Source: an uncultured Blautia sp.
GTDB taxonomy: Bacteria; Bacillota; Clostridia; Lachnospirales; Lachnospiraceae
Direction of reading: 5' to 3'
Assembly (NCBI GenBank): GCA_900551075.1
Contig: URVB01000033.1
Coordinates: 1-39,681, forward strand
DNA: 39,681 nucleotides
A program made the translations under genes and the position numbers. The notes below the pieces were generated by a model that made no database searches, had not been told where the DNA came from, and was given only the letters and a program-made list of their open reading frames with translations. This document shows, piece by piece, positions 1 to 7,991 of this stretch (position 1 is the first letter of the stretch; every line of letters begins with the position of its first letter).

Positions 1-84
1 ATTTATTTTAATCCAATTGGCATAACAATATCAATGGAAATTACTACCATATTTTGTATTAATGATATTAATATGTTTCTGTTG

Positions 85-114
85 TATAATACTGTTACTA
101 TAATACTAAGGAGG
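85..114 (+). promoter_or_regulatory. Probable -10 box and strong ribosome-binding site of the secreted repeat protein
   Basis: A TATAAT box lies at 85-90 and a second at 99-104. No good -35 box is visible at the right distance from either, so the promoter call is weak. The Shine-Dalgarno AAGGAGG at 108-114 is perfect and sits 8 bases before the ATG at 123, which fixes the start. Confidence 0.4.
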
Positions 115-122
115 TAATTCTT

Positions 123-767
123 ATGAAAAAGAAACTATTAATTACAATTGCAACCGGAATGCTGTGTTTTTCTTCAATTCCTGCATCAGCCGCCGATATT
201 GACAGCATGTCTGTCGAAGAATTGAAGGATGCTTACAGGGAGCTAGAAGCTAAATACAACTCCCTGGCTGGCGTAGAAAACAATGATGATGCAACATCCG
301 TCCCCACTGCCGATATGCAGTCCTGGAAAGAAGGAATGTACAAAGTAGGAGCTGACATTCCTGCCGGCGAATATGTTCTTATTTCCTCTGGCGGCGGCTA
401 TTTTGAAATATGCACAGATTCTTCCGGATCCTTTGATTCCATTGTTGCAAACGGTAATTTTGATACCAATTCGATTATCACCGTTTCCGATGGTATGTAC
501 CTTGAATTTACCCGTGCGGATGCTTACGCAATCGATTCCTCTCCTGAACTTGACACTTCTAAGGAGGGAATGTTCAAAATCGGCAAGCATATTCCTGCTG
601 GCGAATACAAAATCCATTCCGATGACAGCGGTTATGTTCAGGTATCTTCAGACAGTTCGCAGACTTTTGAAAGTATTGTAAGCAATGACAATTTTACTGG
701 TGATTCTTATATTACCTTATCAGATGGTCAGTATCTTACGCTCAGCCGCGCTTGTATCGTACAATGA
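123..767 (+). CDS. Secreted protein with two tandem beta-rich repeats, function unknown
   Basis: The 214-residue product starts with a Sec signal peptide (KKK, hydrophobic core, cleavage near ASA-A at residue 23). A short acidic, helix-prone stretch follows (about 26-48), where the VEELKDAYRELEAKYNSL pattern suggests a coiled coil. Two homologous units of about 70 residues come next. Each opens with an EGM(Y/F)K(V/I)G..IPAGEY motif (70-84 and 148-162) and carries matching SDxxxxFxSIV and SDGxYL segments. Such IPAGEY repeats occur in uncharacterised Firmicute surface or exported proteins. There is no sorting signal, lipobox or C-terminal membrane segment, so it is probably released or loosely wall-bound. 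It lies just upstream of an integrase and could be cargo of the same element, but nothing proves this. The export call is firm; the function is unknown. Confidence 0.8.
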   Translation: MKKKLLITIATGMLCFSSIPASAADIDSMSVEELKDAYRELEAKYNSLAGVENNDDATSVPTADMQSWKEGMYKVGADIPAGEYVLISSGGGYFEICTDSSGSFDSIVANGNFDTNSIITVSDGMYLEFTRADAYAIDSSPELDTSKEGMFKIGKHIPAGEYKIHSDDSGYVQVSSDSSQTFESIVSNDNFTGDSYITLSDGQYLTLSRACIVQ

Positions 768-792
768 AGTTTCTGCAATCATCATAACATAG

Positions 793-824
793 AAAAACCG
801 CCCCCTGCGCCAACAGAGGACGGT
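793..824 (-). terminator. Stem-loop with T-run on the minus strand
   Basis: An imperfect 11-bp stem with two mismatches (797-807 with 814-824) is followed on the minus strand by TTTTT. It has terminator form only for minus-strand transcription, although both flanking genes are on the plus strand. Confidence 0.45.
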
Positions 825-841
825 CTGCAATAGACTATATA

Positions 842-889
842 CCCGAAGGTTGATATAGTACGCTCCCAAAATATTGTATCATCTTCGGG
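842..889. repeat. Imperfect inverted repeat upstream of the integrase
   Basis: CCCGAAG followed closely by TGATA (842-855) is mirrored by TATCA and CTTCGGG (877-889). It lies about 90 bases before the integrase start. It could be a regulatory stem-loop or a recombinase-binding arm of an attachment region; the sequence cannot decide. Confidence 0.4.
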
Positions 890-975
890 GCAGCCATGCA
901 AGCGGAACTTGTTAGAAATCCTTACAGGTTCGCTGGCTGTTATTTTTGTACCCTATTTTAAGGAGGATGATAAAA

Positions 976-2160
976 ATGCCGAAGAAGAAAAGAAAGAAAT
1001 ACCCCAGACTCCCAGCCGGATTTGGCAGCATCCGCTATCTTGGTTCCGGCCGCAGGAACTGCTATGCTGTACATCCACCGGCAACAATTGACGCTTTAGG
1101 TCATGTAAACCGTCCTGCTGCTATCTGCTATGTAGACGACTGGATTAAGGGTTTCACGGTGCTTACAGCTTATAAGGCGGGCACTTATACCCCTGGTATG
1201 GAAAAGTCCATGGAAGTATCAAATACGGGCGATCTGGACATACTTGCGCAACGGATAATTGCAGACTATTCTACCATTAAAGGAGTTGAGGAAAAGCATC
1301 CGGAGATCAAAGAGCTGACTTTTGCGGAAGTATATGAACGGTTTTACAAATGGAAATTTGAGGACGACAAATCCCGGACTTATTCGAAAGCCACCAAGAC
1401 CAGTTATAATGCCGCTTATAAAAATTGTTTTACTCTCCATGACCGCAAATTTAATTCTCTGTGCTACAACGATCTGCAAGGCGTAGTAAACTCATGTGAA
1501 CTTAAGCACGCTAGTTTGGAGTTGATTGTTGTTCTTTTCAAGCAACTTTATAAATACGCCATCATCCATGAAATATGTGAGGATGACAAATCTAAATATG
1601 TAACTGTCAATCGTATTGAGGATGATGAAAACGGTAGGCCTTTTTCCGATAAAGAACTGGAGATTCTTTGGAAAAACAGAAATGATGATAATGCAGCCAT
1701 GATTCTCATTATGTGTTACAGCGGTTTCCGTATTTCCGAATACAAGACTTTATCTGTAAATCTGAAAGAAAAATATTTTAAAGGCGGTATGAAAACAGAA
1801 TCTGGCAAAAACCGTATTGTGCCGATTCATGATTCCGTATTTGGATTTGTTCAGGATCGTATGGACAGATATGGCTGCCTTTTGCCCTGCAGTGTTTCTT
1901 ATTTCCGCACTCATCATTTTGCCCCTACTTTGGAGCGGCTTGGCATAACCAGTACGCCAAAGCACACGCCCCATGATGCAAGGCATACTTTTTCCATGCT
2001 GTGTGAAAGATATTCTGTACGAGAAAATGACAGAAAGAGGATGTTAGGGCATGCTTTCCAGGATGATATCACAAACGCCGTATATGGCCATCGCTCTGTG
2101 GATGATTTGCGTCCGGAAATTCAGAAGATACAAGTGCCGGTTGTGACTAATTGTGACTAA
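976..2160 (+). CDS. int: Tyrosine recombinase (phage/ICE-type integrase)
   Basis: This site-specific recombinase breaks and rejoins DNA through a phosphotyrosine intermediate. The 394-residue protein has a basic, non-catalytic N-terminal part (about 1-110), a SAM-like core-binding domain (about 114-205) and a C-terminal catalytic domain (about 220-375). The catalytic set is complete: R252 in CYSGFRISE, K273, H333 and R336 in PHDARHTF, H359 in LGHAF and nucleophile Y370 in AVYGH. The start at 976 is preferred because AAGGAGG at 960-966 sits 9 bases upstream; an ATG at 946 lies before that site and one at 967 abuts it. No excisionase, relaxase, phage structural gene or tRNA attachment site is visible nearby, so this may be the end of an element that begins left of the window, or a lone relic. 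The enzyme appears intact. Confidence 0.9.
   Translation: MPKKKRKKYPRLPAGFGSIRYLGSGRRNCYAVHPPATIDALGHVNRPAAICYVDDWIKGFTVLTAYKAGTYTPGMEKSMEVSNTGDLDILAQRIIADYSTIKGVEEKHPEIKELTFAEVYERFYKWKFEDDKSRTYSKATKTSYNAAYKNCFTLHDRKFNSLCYNDLQGVVNSCELKHASLELIVVLFKQLYKYAIIHEICEDDKSKYVTVNRIEDDENGRPFSDKELEILWKNRNDDNAAMILIMCYSGFRISEYKTLSVNLKEKYFKGGMKTESGKNRIVPIHDSVFGFVQDRMDRYGCLLPCSVSYFRTHHFAPTLERLGITSTPKHTPHDARHTFSMLCERYSVRENDRKRMLGHAFQDDITNAVYGHRSVDDLRPEIQKIQVPVVTNCD
2141..2160. repeat. Perfect tandem 10-bp repeat at the 3' end of the integrase
   Basis: TTGTGACTAA occurs twice in direct succession, and the second copy contains the integrase stop codon. It could be a duplicated attachment core or a simple tandem duplication. 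Confidence 0.55.
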
Positions 2161-2343
2161 TAGAACCATAAAATTGTTTTATAGAAGTTTATAATACAAG
2201 ATATCACAGCTTCCACAATGCCAGTAAAATAAAGGGTTTTCCCGGTTTTATATGTTTTTGGCGTTTTCCTTTTACCGATATTTTTTTAACGCAGCTTTAA
2301 TATGACTTATTTCCGCTTTTATAAAGACTTTTCTTTAAATGAT

Positions 2344-2372
2344 AAAAAGACTGGCAGCCCGCCAGTCTTTTT
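2344..2372. terminator. Bidirectional intrinsic terminator
   Basis: A perfect 12-bp stem (AAAAAGACTGGC at 2344-2355 with GCCAGTCTTTTT at 2361-2372) has a 5-base loop, with an A-run and T-run on either side. It can end both the integrase transcript and the convergent DUF1858 gene. The rest of 2161-2431 is AT-rich and shows no gene. Confidence 0.9.
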
Positions 2373-2431
2373 ATATGATAAGATTATGGTGTAATTCACC
2401 GTCCTGCTGCAAATAGCAGCGATAAGATTAC

Positions 2432-2632
2432 TTATTCACCTAAAAAATCATTAATCTGCTGAACAAGGATATCAACATCCAACCCATGAACCATTGCTGC
2501 TTCCTCTAAGGATTCCATCTGTGCAGATGGGCAGCCCAGGCAATGCATTCCTGCTCTCATAAGAATTGGTGCAATATTCGGATCTAAATTAATCAACTGA
2601 CCAATCAGCATGCTTTTGGTAACCTTTGCCAT
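2432..2632 (-). CDS. DUF1858 small protein with GxHCxGC motif
   Basis: The 66-residue protein is a stand-alone DUF1858 domain. It shows the family pattern of an N-terminal 'thr-lys-...-ile-gly' strand, then GMHCLGCPSAQ and the SLEEAA..HG helix. The two cysteines in HCLGC are the usual conserved pair; the family is related to the N-terminal domain of ScdA/RIC iron-sulfur repair proteins and is thought to act in redox or Fe-S chemistry. The start is set at 2632 because AAGGAGG lies 8 bases upstream; an upstream in-frame start at 2674 lacks such a site. It is divergent from a ferredoxin gene about 270 bases away, which fits an electron-transfer role. The exact partner and reaction are unknown. 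Confidence 0.85.
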   Translation of the reverse strand: MAKVTKSMLIGQLINLDPNIAPILMRAGMHCLGCPSAQMESLEEAAMVHGLDVDILVQQINDFLGE

Positions 2633-2697
2633 TGTCGTTTCCTCCTTTTTCTTCCATCCTGCTTCGCAGGACATATTCCAGACCTTCGGTCTGTCAT

Positions 2698-2759
2698 TGA
2701 CTTATCAGTTAAAAATGAATACTCGCTTCGCTCCTGCTCATTTTCCTGCTGATAAGTCA
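2698..2759. repeat. Long inverted repeat in the DUF1858-ferredoxin intergenic region
   Basis: TGACTTATCAG (2698-2708) is perfectly mirrored at 2749-2759. Inside it, an AAAATGA/TCATTTT pair continues the stem, around a loop with CTCGCTTCGCTCCTG. This may be a hairpin RNA element or a decayed interspersed repeat. Similar CTTCGCTC-rich text is seen at about 8400-8575. Confidence 0.55.
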
Positions 2760-2825
2760 CATTATAATACGGAATTGCTCCAGAATCAACCGGCAGATTC
2801 TAAAATTAAGTTTATAATTTTGTAC

Positions 2826-2854
2826 TTGTAATCCATAACCAGATATATTAGAAT
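2826..2854 (+). promoter_or_regulatory. Promoter of the ferredoxin gene
   Basis: TTGTAA (2826-2831) and TAGAAT (2849-2854) are separated by 17 bases, a good sigma-A pair about 50 bases before the ferredoxin start. Confidence 0.6.
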
Positions 2855-2905
2855 AACGTTAGAACCCGTTAGGGGCACAAAAGAGATTAAAAGGAGGATA
2901 TAACT

Positions 2906-3079
2906 ATGGCATATGTAATTACAGACGAATGTGTAAGCTGTGGAACTTGTGAAGGCGAATGCCCATCCGAGGCTATTTCCCAGGGCGACGAGCATTACGT
3001 AATCGATGCTGATGCATGTGTGGACTGCGGTACCTGTGCAGATGCATGTCCAACAGAAGCAATCAAACCAGGCGAATAA
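2906..3079 (+). CDS. 2[4Fe-4S] clostridial-type ferredoxin
   Basis: This 57-residue protein is a small soluble low-potential electron carrier. It has two symmetric halves, each with a CxxCxxCxxxCP cluster motif: CVSCGTCEGECP in the first and CVDCGTCADACP in the second. These eight cysteines ligate two [4Fe-4S] clusters. Length and pseudo-twofold symmetry match classical clostridial ferredoxins. AAGGAGG at 2891-2897 precedes the ATG by 8 bases. It has its own promoter and a strong terminator, so it is probably a highly expressed monocistronic gene. Typical partners are pyruvate:ferredoxin oxidoreductase, hydrogenase and Rnf, none of which is in this window. Confidence 0.97.
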   Translation: MAYVITDECVSCGTCEGECPSEAISQGDEHYVIDADACVDCGTCADACPTEAIKPGE

Positions 3080-3090
3080 TTTACCGGGTT

Positions 3091-3119
3091 CCGGCGTGGC
3101 AGAAGTCACGCCGGTTTTT
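3091..3119 (+). terminator. Intrinsic terminator of the ferredoxin gene
   Basis: The perfect stem CCGGCGTG (3091-3098) / CACGCCGG (3107-3114) is followed by TTTTT. Confidence 0.95.
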
Positions 3120-3190
3120 CTATCTTACTGCCCACCCTTTCTCAATGGAAATTGCTCTGCTTCTGAAAACTTCTGTATAATTTCAGATAC

Positions 3191-3230
3191 AAAAAACTCT
3201 ATGAAGATGCTTATCCCACCTGCATAGAGT
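3191..3230 (-). terminator. Intrinsic terminator of the MerR-family gene
   Basis: On the minus strand, ACTCTATG pairs with CATAGAGT (3223-3230 with 3196-3203) and is followed by a T-run. It lies 10 bases past the MerR-type gene stop. Confidence 0.8.
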
Positions 3231-3239
3231 CTTTGCTGC

Positions 3240-3752
3240 TTATGTATTCTTATTTTTCCTTCTGGCTTTCTTATCATTTGCAGCGGCAGCCGCCTCCCGT
3301 CTTGCCATCTGCTGTCTCCGGATCGCCAGGTCCAGAGACCGGCACCGCTCCTCCTCTTCGTTTTTGTACTGAAGTTCCTGAGCGATCAGGCGCTCCAAAA
3401 TCGCCTGGAATTCCAGAATTTTTTCATTTTCTGTTTCCTCCGGAATAAGATTCTCTGCCTCTGCCTCTTTCTCTTCCGGCACTTCATTCAAAAGCTTAAT
3501 CTTGCTCTCTGCTGAGCCAGGTACTGTCTGCGCAATTTGAGGAACCAGATCCTTAATTGCCCGAAGCTGTAATCCTCGTTTCTTCAGTTCCTTAATATTC
3601 ATAAATAATTGAATATCATATCCGGTGTAGTAGCGGTGACCCAGTTCATTTCTTTGGATTCTAAGCTCCAGCTCGTCCTCCCAGTAACGCAGAACGTAGG
3701 CTTTCACGCCTGTCATATCCGCAGCCTGTCTGACGGTATACCTTGTCTCCAT
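3240..3752 (-). CDS. MerR-family transcriptional regulator with charged C-terminal helix
   Basis: The 170-residue protein begins with a MerR-type winged helix-turn-helix (residues about 1-70: METRYTVRQAADMTGV, then VLRYWEDE, LGHRYY and the ELKKRGLQLRAIK wing). A long, very acidic then basic helix-forming tail follows (about 85-170), rich in E, K, Q and R, ending in a KKARRKNKNT patch. There is no metal-binding cysteine array, so this is not a classical metal sensor. The target is unknown. The start at 3752 is chosen because AAGGAGGGG lies just upstream. It sits immediately downstream of dnaB in the same direction, separated by a terminator hairpin. Confidence 0.85.
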   Translation of the reverse strand: METRYTVRQAADMTGVKAYVLRYWEDELELRIQRNELGHRYYTGYDIQLFMNIKELKKRGLQLRAIKDLVPQIAQTVPGSAESKIKLLNEVPEEKEAEAENLIPEETENEKILEFQAILERLIAQELQYKNEEEERCRSLDLAIRRQQMARREAAAAANDKKARRKNKNT

Positions 3753-3901
3753 GCTACCCCTCCTTATGAAATTCACTGACTTTAATTATAACAGAGTGTA
3801 CGGAGATTTCAACGAAAAACGGTCGACAAATTATGCGGCTCTGTGCGCCGTGCTCTCACCTCGTGACCGTTCCGCTCACTCGGTGACGGGCTTCGCCCTA
3901 T

Positions 3902-3966
3902 ACAATTATAAATAAGAAGTCCCGCTTTTATGCAAGCATAAAGCGGGACTTCTTATTTATAATTGT
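3902..3966. terminator. Near-perfect 65-base palindrome, terminator-like, downstream of dnaB
   Basis: Arms of about 30 bases match with a single bulge (3902-3932 against 3936-3966). The GC core AAGTCCCGC/GCGGGACTT is flanked by AT-rich sequence on both sides, so each strand reads as hairpin plus T-rich tail. It starts 8 bases after the dnaB stop and can terminate dnaB and, in reverse, anything entering from the left. The neighbouring 3830-3900 stretch holds small imperfect GC-rich repeats and no gene. Confidence 0.75.
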
Positions 3967-3974
3967 GCACGGCT

Positions 3975-5303
3975 CTACTTTTTCATGTTTACAAACTGGG
4001 TATATCTTGGCAGCCAAACAAGCTCCACGGTGCCAATAGGGCCGTTTCTTTGTTTTGCGATAATGATTTCCGCAATGTCCTTCTTCTCCGTATCCTTGTG
4101 ATAATAGTCATCACGGTAAATAAACATAACCACATCCGCATCCTGCTCAATCGCTCCGGACTCACGAAGATCCGAGAGCATTGGTCTGTGATCAGGACGC
4201 TGTTCCACAGCACGGCTTAGCTGCGACAGGGCAATTACGGGCACTCCCAGTTCACGAGCCAAAGCCTTCAAAGAACGGGAAATGTCGGAAATTTCCTGTT
4301 GGCGGGAATCGCTCTTCCCACTTCCGCTCATAAGCTGCAGATAATCGATCATAATCACACCCAAATTATATTCCAGCTTATATTTACGGCATTTGGAGCG
4401 CATTTCCGCAATAGAAATACCAGGCGTATCGTCAATGATCAAATTCGAACGGCCGATAATATCTGCTCCCTCTACCAGCTTTGTCCAGTCCTCATCCTTC
4501 AGATTACCGGTACGCATATTCTGGGAATCCACATGGGACTCCATGGCAAGCAGACGGTTGACCAGCTGCTCCTTTGACATTTCCAGGCTGAAAATCGCAA
4601 CTGTCACATCCTTGCGGAATGCCATGTACTGTGCAATGTTCAGCACAAATGCAGTCTTTCCCATGGAGGGACGTGCAGCGATCAATACGAGATCGGAGGG
4701 ATGCATACCTGATGTCTTGTAGTCCAGATCCATAAAGCCCGTTGGAATTCCCGTGACGCTTCCCTTCATCTTGGAGGCTTTTTCAATATTGTTTATGGCA
4801 TTTAAAACCACCTGCTGAATCGGAACAAATTCCCCGCCAATATTTCTCTGCAGAATATTGAAAAGCTTTTTCTCCGCTTCCTCAAGAATCACCTCTGTGC
4901 TCTCTTTTTCCAGATAGCAGGAATTTGCCACCTCTTCGTTTACCTTGATCAGGCGGCGCAGAAGGGCTTTTTCGCTGACAATATTGGCATAATATTTCAC
5001 ATTCGCAGAAGTAGGAACTGCCGCAAGCAATTCTCTTACGTATTCCATGCTGCTGATATCCGGCGGAAGGTCTTTCTCCTTCAAACGGTTCTGAAGCGTT
5101 ACCAGATCCACTGGCTTGCCTTCATTACAGAGTTCCACCATAGCATCAAAAATGATACCGTACTGGTTCTGATAAAAATCATCGCTGGTCAGAATCTCCG
5201 ATGCCACCAGAATCGCATCACGGTCTAAGATCATAGAACCAATCACCGATTGCTCTGCTTCTATACTATGGGGCAGGATTCTTTTAATCAGCGCTTCTTC
5301 CAT
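3975..5303 (-). CDS. dnaB: Replicative DNA helicase DnaB
   Basis: This is the hexameric 5'-3' helicase of the replication fork, 442 residues, the normal bacterial length. The N-terminal all-helical domain (about 8-110) starts with the typical LPHSIEAEQSVIGSMIL. The RecA-like C-terminal domain shows a Walker A motif ARPSMGKTA (about 210-218, K216), a Walker B region with MIDYLQLM, and the conserved DLRESGAIEQDAD segment. No intein or insertion is seen. The start has GGAGGT upstream. It follows rplI by 18 bases, the usual clostridial gdpP-rplI-dnaB order. Confidence 0.98.
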   Translation of the reverse strand: MEEALIKRILPHSIEAEQSVIGSMILDRDAILVASEILTSDDFYQNQYGIIFDAMVELCNEGKPVDLVTLQNRLKEKDLPPDISSMEYVRELLAAVPTSANVKYYANIVSEKALLRRLIKVNEEVANSCYLEKESTEVILEEAEKKLFNILQRNIGGEFVPIQQVVLNAINNIEKASKMKGSVTGIPTGFMDLDYKTSGMHPSDLVLIAARPSMGKTAFVLNIAQYMAFRKDVTVAIFSLEMSKEQLVNRLLAMESHVDSQNMRTGNLKDEDWTKLVEGADIIGRSNLIIDDTPGISIAEMRSKCRKYKLEYNLGVIMIDYLQLMSGSGKSDSRQQEISDISRSLKALARELGVPVIALSQLSRAVEQRPDHRPMLSDLRESGAIEQDADVVMFIYRDDYYHKDTEKKDIAEIIIAKQRNGPIGTVELVWLPRYTQFVNMKK

Positions 5304-5321
5304 GACTTTACCTCCAACGGA

Positions 5322-5768
5322 TTATGCTTCCTTCACCCATACCTTCAGACTTCCCGTCACCTTAGGATGCAGACGGACCGGAACCTGAGTCACACCCAGA
5401 TTCCTGATCGGGCTTGGAAGCTGCAGTTTTTTCTTATCGATATCTAAATTTAACTGTGCCTTTGCTGCCTCAGAAATTTCCTTAGTGGAAATGGAGCCAA
5501 AGGTTCTTCCACCTTCTCCAACCTTCAAAGTCAAAATAATCTCTTTTGTCTCCAAATCCTTTGCAAAAGCCTGTGCTGCTTCCAAATTTTCCTGTGCCAC
5601 CTTTTCAGCATTTGCCTTTTGCAGCTTCAGGTCATTCAAATTCTTGGGCGTTGCCTCAAGCCCTAACTTTTTAGGCAGAATCATATTACGGGCATAACCA
5701 TCGCTGACCTTTACTATATCGCCCTTCTTCCCAAGGGACTTTACATCCTCTAACAAAATTACTTTCAT
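5322..5768 (-). CDS. rplI: 50S ribosomal protein L9
   Basis: The 148-residue protein has the L9 signature: MKVILLEDVKSLGKKGDIV, then GYARNMILPK(K)LG. A long connecting helix rich in A, E and K follows (about 42-75), then the C-terminal RNA-binding domain with a GRTFGSIST stretch. The start is placed at 5768 because its ATG overlaps the TGA stop of gdpP (ATGA), which suggests translational coupling, and AAGGAG lies upstream. An in-frame ATG at 5792 would add 8 unrelated residues. Confidence 0.97.
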   Translation of the reverse strand: MKVILLEDVKSLGKKGDIVKVSDGYARNMILPKKLGLEATPKNLNDLKLQKANAEKVAQENLEAAQAFAKDLETKEIILTLKVGEGGRTFGSISTKEISEAAKAQLNLDIDKKKLQLPSPIRNLGVTQVPVRLHPKVTGSLKVWVKEA

Positions 5769-7819
5769 TTGATAAGCTCTCCTTCCTGGCATAATTCATC
5801 GATGATGTCTTTGAGCATCCTCTCTGTTTCCTCTATTGCTGCCTTTACCTGGGCCCCCGCGATGTTAATATGTCCGCCGCCGCCCATTTTTTCCATTAGT
5901 ACCTGTACATTCACTTCGTCAATTGCACGGGCGCTGATAAACACCTCTTGATTATACGCAGTCAAAACAAATGAGGCTTTTACACCGGCAATATTCAGAA
6001 GCTCATTGGCCGCCTGCGCACCCACGACTGTCGGACTTTCCAGCCCCTCGCTCGGACACTTGGCAATTGCAAAATAATCCCTGTAAATTTCCGCCGTACG
6101 TACCGCTTCCGCACGCGCTTTGTAGGAATCAATATTATCCCGCAGCATCTTGCGGACTCTTGTCATATCCGCACCGCAGCGCCGCAAAAATGCCGCCGCC
6201 TCAAAGGTTCTGACACCCGCTCTTGTAATAAAGTTATTGGTATCAATCATAATCCCTGCATAAATACAGTCCGCTTCAATATTCCGCAGACGCAGGTCAT
6301 CCGAAAAATACTGCAGAATTTCCGCAACCATTTCACAGGTAGAGGAGGCATACGGCTCTACATAAGACAATACGGCATTTTGGATTACTTCGTTGCCTCT
6401 TCTGTGGTGATCCAATACAACAATCGTCTTGGTCAGATAAAGAAGCTCCTGACATTCCGTATAGCTTGGCTTATTCGTATCTACAACAACGACAACCGTA
6501 TTATTATCCACAAGGTCCATTGCCTGACTCTTATCAATAAACATGGACGGCTCATAATCCGGATTGCCCAAATAGCCCGCCATAAGCGGTCTGATAGAGG
6601 TGGAAGGATCATTTACAACGATGTGCACCGGCTTACCCAGGGTCTTACCCGCACGGTAAATACCGATTGCTGCACCAAGTGCATCCACATCCGTAATCTT
6701 ATGCCCCATAACAACCACGCGGTCCTTGGTGCTCATAAACTCCTTCAGGGCCTGCGCTTTTACCCGGGCTTTCACTCGGGTGGTTTTTTCTACCTGCTGC
6801 GCCTTGCCGCCGAAATAGGTAATGTTATTTCCATTTTTGATAACTACCTGATCTCCGCCCCGGCCGAGCGCCATTTCAATTGCAATTCTGGAATACTCAT
6901 AATTCTGCAGATAAGTAGCAGCATTTAAGCCAATACCGATACTCAGAGTTACAGCCATCTCATTTCCGATGTTTACCGTCTTCACTTCGTCCAGAATATG
7001 GAACCGCTGCTCCTTCAGGGATTCCAGCGAACTCTGACGCATAATGAGCAAATATTTATCTTTCTCAAGTTTACGCACAAGTCCATCAAAATTCGAAAAA
7101 TATTTCGTGATCTTACGGTCTATCAATGCGGTCAGAAGAGACCGACGTACATCCTCCACACTTTCCAGAGCTTCCTCGTAATTATCCAGGTAAGCCAATG
7201 CCAGAACTAATTTATTATCTTCATTCTTCTGAATGTATTCCTTCAGTTCTGTTTCATCATACAGATACATTGCAATCAGACTTGTACTCCCCTGCACATC
7301 CTCCAGAATCTCCGTATGGCTGAGCACTTCCGAAAGAGATACACGCTGCATGGAAATTCTATAAGTCTGCTCTCCAAATTGTGTGCTTATTTCCGTAATT
7401 TCCCGTTCCTCCGGCACCGGAAGCTTGTCCGCGGTAATATCCGGAAAAATCGTATTAATATTTTTTCTATAAAACTGTTCCCTGCCTGTAAGCTGGGAAA
7501 ACAGTTTATTGGACCAAAGCATCCTGCCCTCCATATCAATCAGTGCATAAGGCAGTGCCAGCTCATCCAAAATCCGGTTTTCTAAAATATCATATTGATT
7601 GGCAAACGTAATTAAATCATTGAGAATCAACGGTTTGTGATAGAAATAGAGGCTTAAGGAAAAGGCAATATAAATCACCACACCGAGACTCACCAAAATG
7701 CCGGCCTTAATGTTCAGCGTATACACCAGAACATTCAATAGAATCAACAAAACAGACAAATACAGCGGCCACCGGATAAAACGGCGTATTTGCCCTTTCA
7801 ATTTTAATTTATCACTCAT
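5765..7819 (-). CDS. gdpP: Cyclic-di-AMP phosphodiesterase GdpP (YybT family)
   Basis: This membrane enzyme hydrolyses the second messenger c-di-AMP to pApA and so tunes potassium and osmolyte transport and wall homeostasis. The 684 residues comprise two N-terminal membrane helices (about 17-60), a PAS-like domain (about 75-190), a degenerate GGDEF domain whose signature is reduced to GRGGDQ (about 319-324), and a DHH/DHHA1 phosphodiesterase. The last carries GHKITDVDALG (372-382), VVDTN (445-449), DHH (470-472) and a C-terminal GGGGHINIAG. All metal-binding motifs are present. The start is ambiguous: an in-frame TTG at 7849 would add 10 residues, and neither start has a strong ribosome-binding site. 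I prefer the ATG at 7819. Confidence 0.96.
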   Translation of the reverse strand: MSDKLKLKGQIRRFIRWPLYLSVLLILLNVLVYTLNIKAGILVSLGVVIYIAFSLSLYFYHKPLILNDLITFANQYDILENRILDELALPYALIDMEGRMLWSNKLFSQLTGREQFYRKNINTIFPDITADKLPVPEEREITEISTQFGEQTYRISMQRVSLSEVLSHTEILEDVQGSTSLIAMYLYDETELKEYIQKNEDNKLVLALAYLDNYEEALESVEDVRRSLLTALIDRKITKYFSNFDGLVRKLEKDKYLLIMRQSSLESLKEQRFHILDEVKTVNIGNEMAVTLSIGIGLNAATYLQNYEYSRIAIEMALGRGGDQVVIKNGNNITYFGGKAQQVEKTTRVKARVKAQALKEFMSTKDRVVVMGHKITDVDALGAAIGIYRAGKTLGKPVHIVVNDPSTSIRPLMAGYLGNPDYEPSMFIDKSQAMDLVDNNTVVVVVDTNKPSYTECQELLYLTKTIVVLDHHRRGNEVIQNAVLSYVEPYASSTCEMVAEILQYFSDDLRLRNIEADCIYAGIMIDTNNFITRAGVRTFEAAAFLRRCGADMTRVRKMLRDNIDSYKARAEAVRTAEIYRDYFAIAKCPSEGLESPTVVGAQAANELLNIAGVKASFVLTAYNQEVFISARAIDEVNVQVLMEKMGGGGHINIAGAQVKAAIEETERMLKDIIDELCQEGELIK

Positions 7820-7862
7820 ATTTTTTCCATTCTTTCCCTGAGTTGACAAGAACCTGTTTTTT

Positions 7863-7892
7863 ATTATAACAGATTTACTATGGTTTTACCAT
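7863..7892 (-). promoter_or_regulatory. Extended -10 promoter and 13-bp palindrome upstream of gdpP
   Basis: On the minus strand TGTTATAAT (-10 at 7863-7868) is an extended -10 element without a good -35 box. About 11 bases upstream lies a perfect palindrome ATGGT-3-ACCAT (7880-7892), a plausible operator overlapping the -35 zone. Confidence 0.45.
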
Positions 7893-7991
7893 ATGCAACC
7901 TCAAAAAAACATATATCGCTCAGAGAAAACTCAGGGAATTTCCAAAAATGCATCCTATAAAAGTTCAGAACAGATTGCGTTCCTGCCCGGA

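Noticed and set aside
2675..2831. Plus-strand 73-codon ORF overlapping the DUF1858 start
   Set aside because: It runs through the intergenic inverted repeat and antisense to the ribosome-binding site of a real gene.
3233..3448. Plus-strand proline-rich ORF
   Set aside because: It is the complement of the charged tail of the MerR-family gene and has no start signal.
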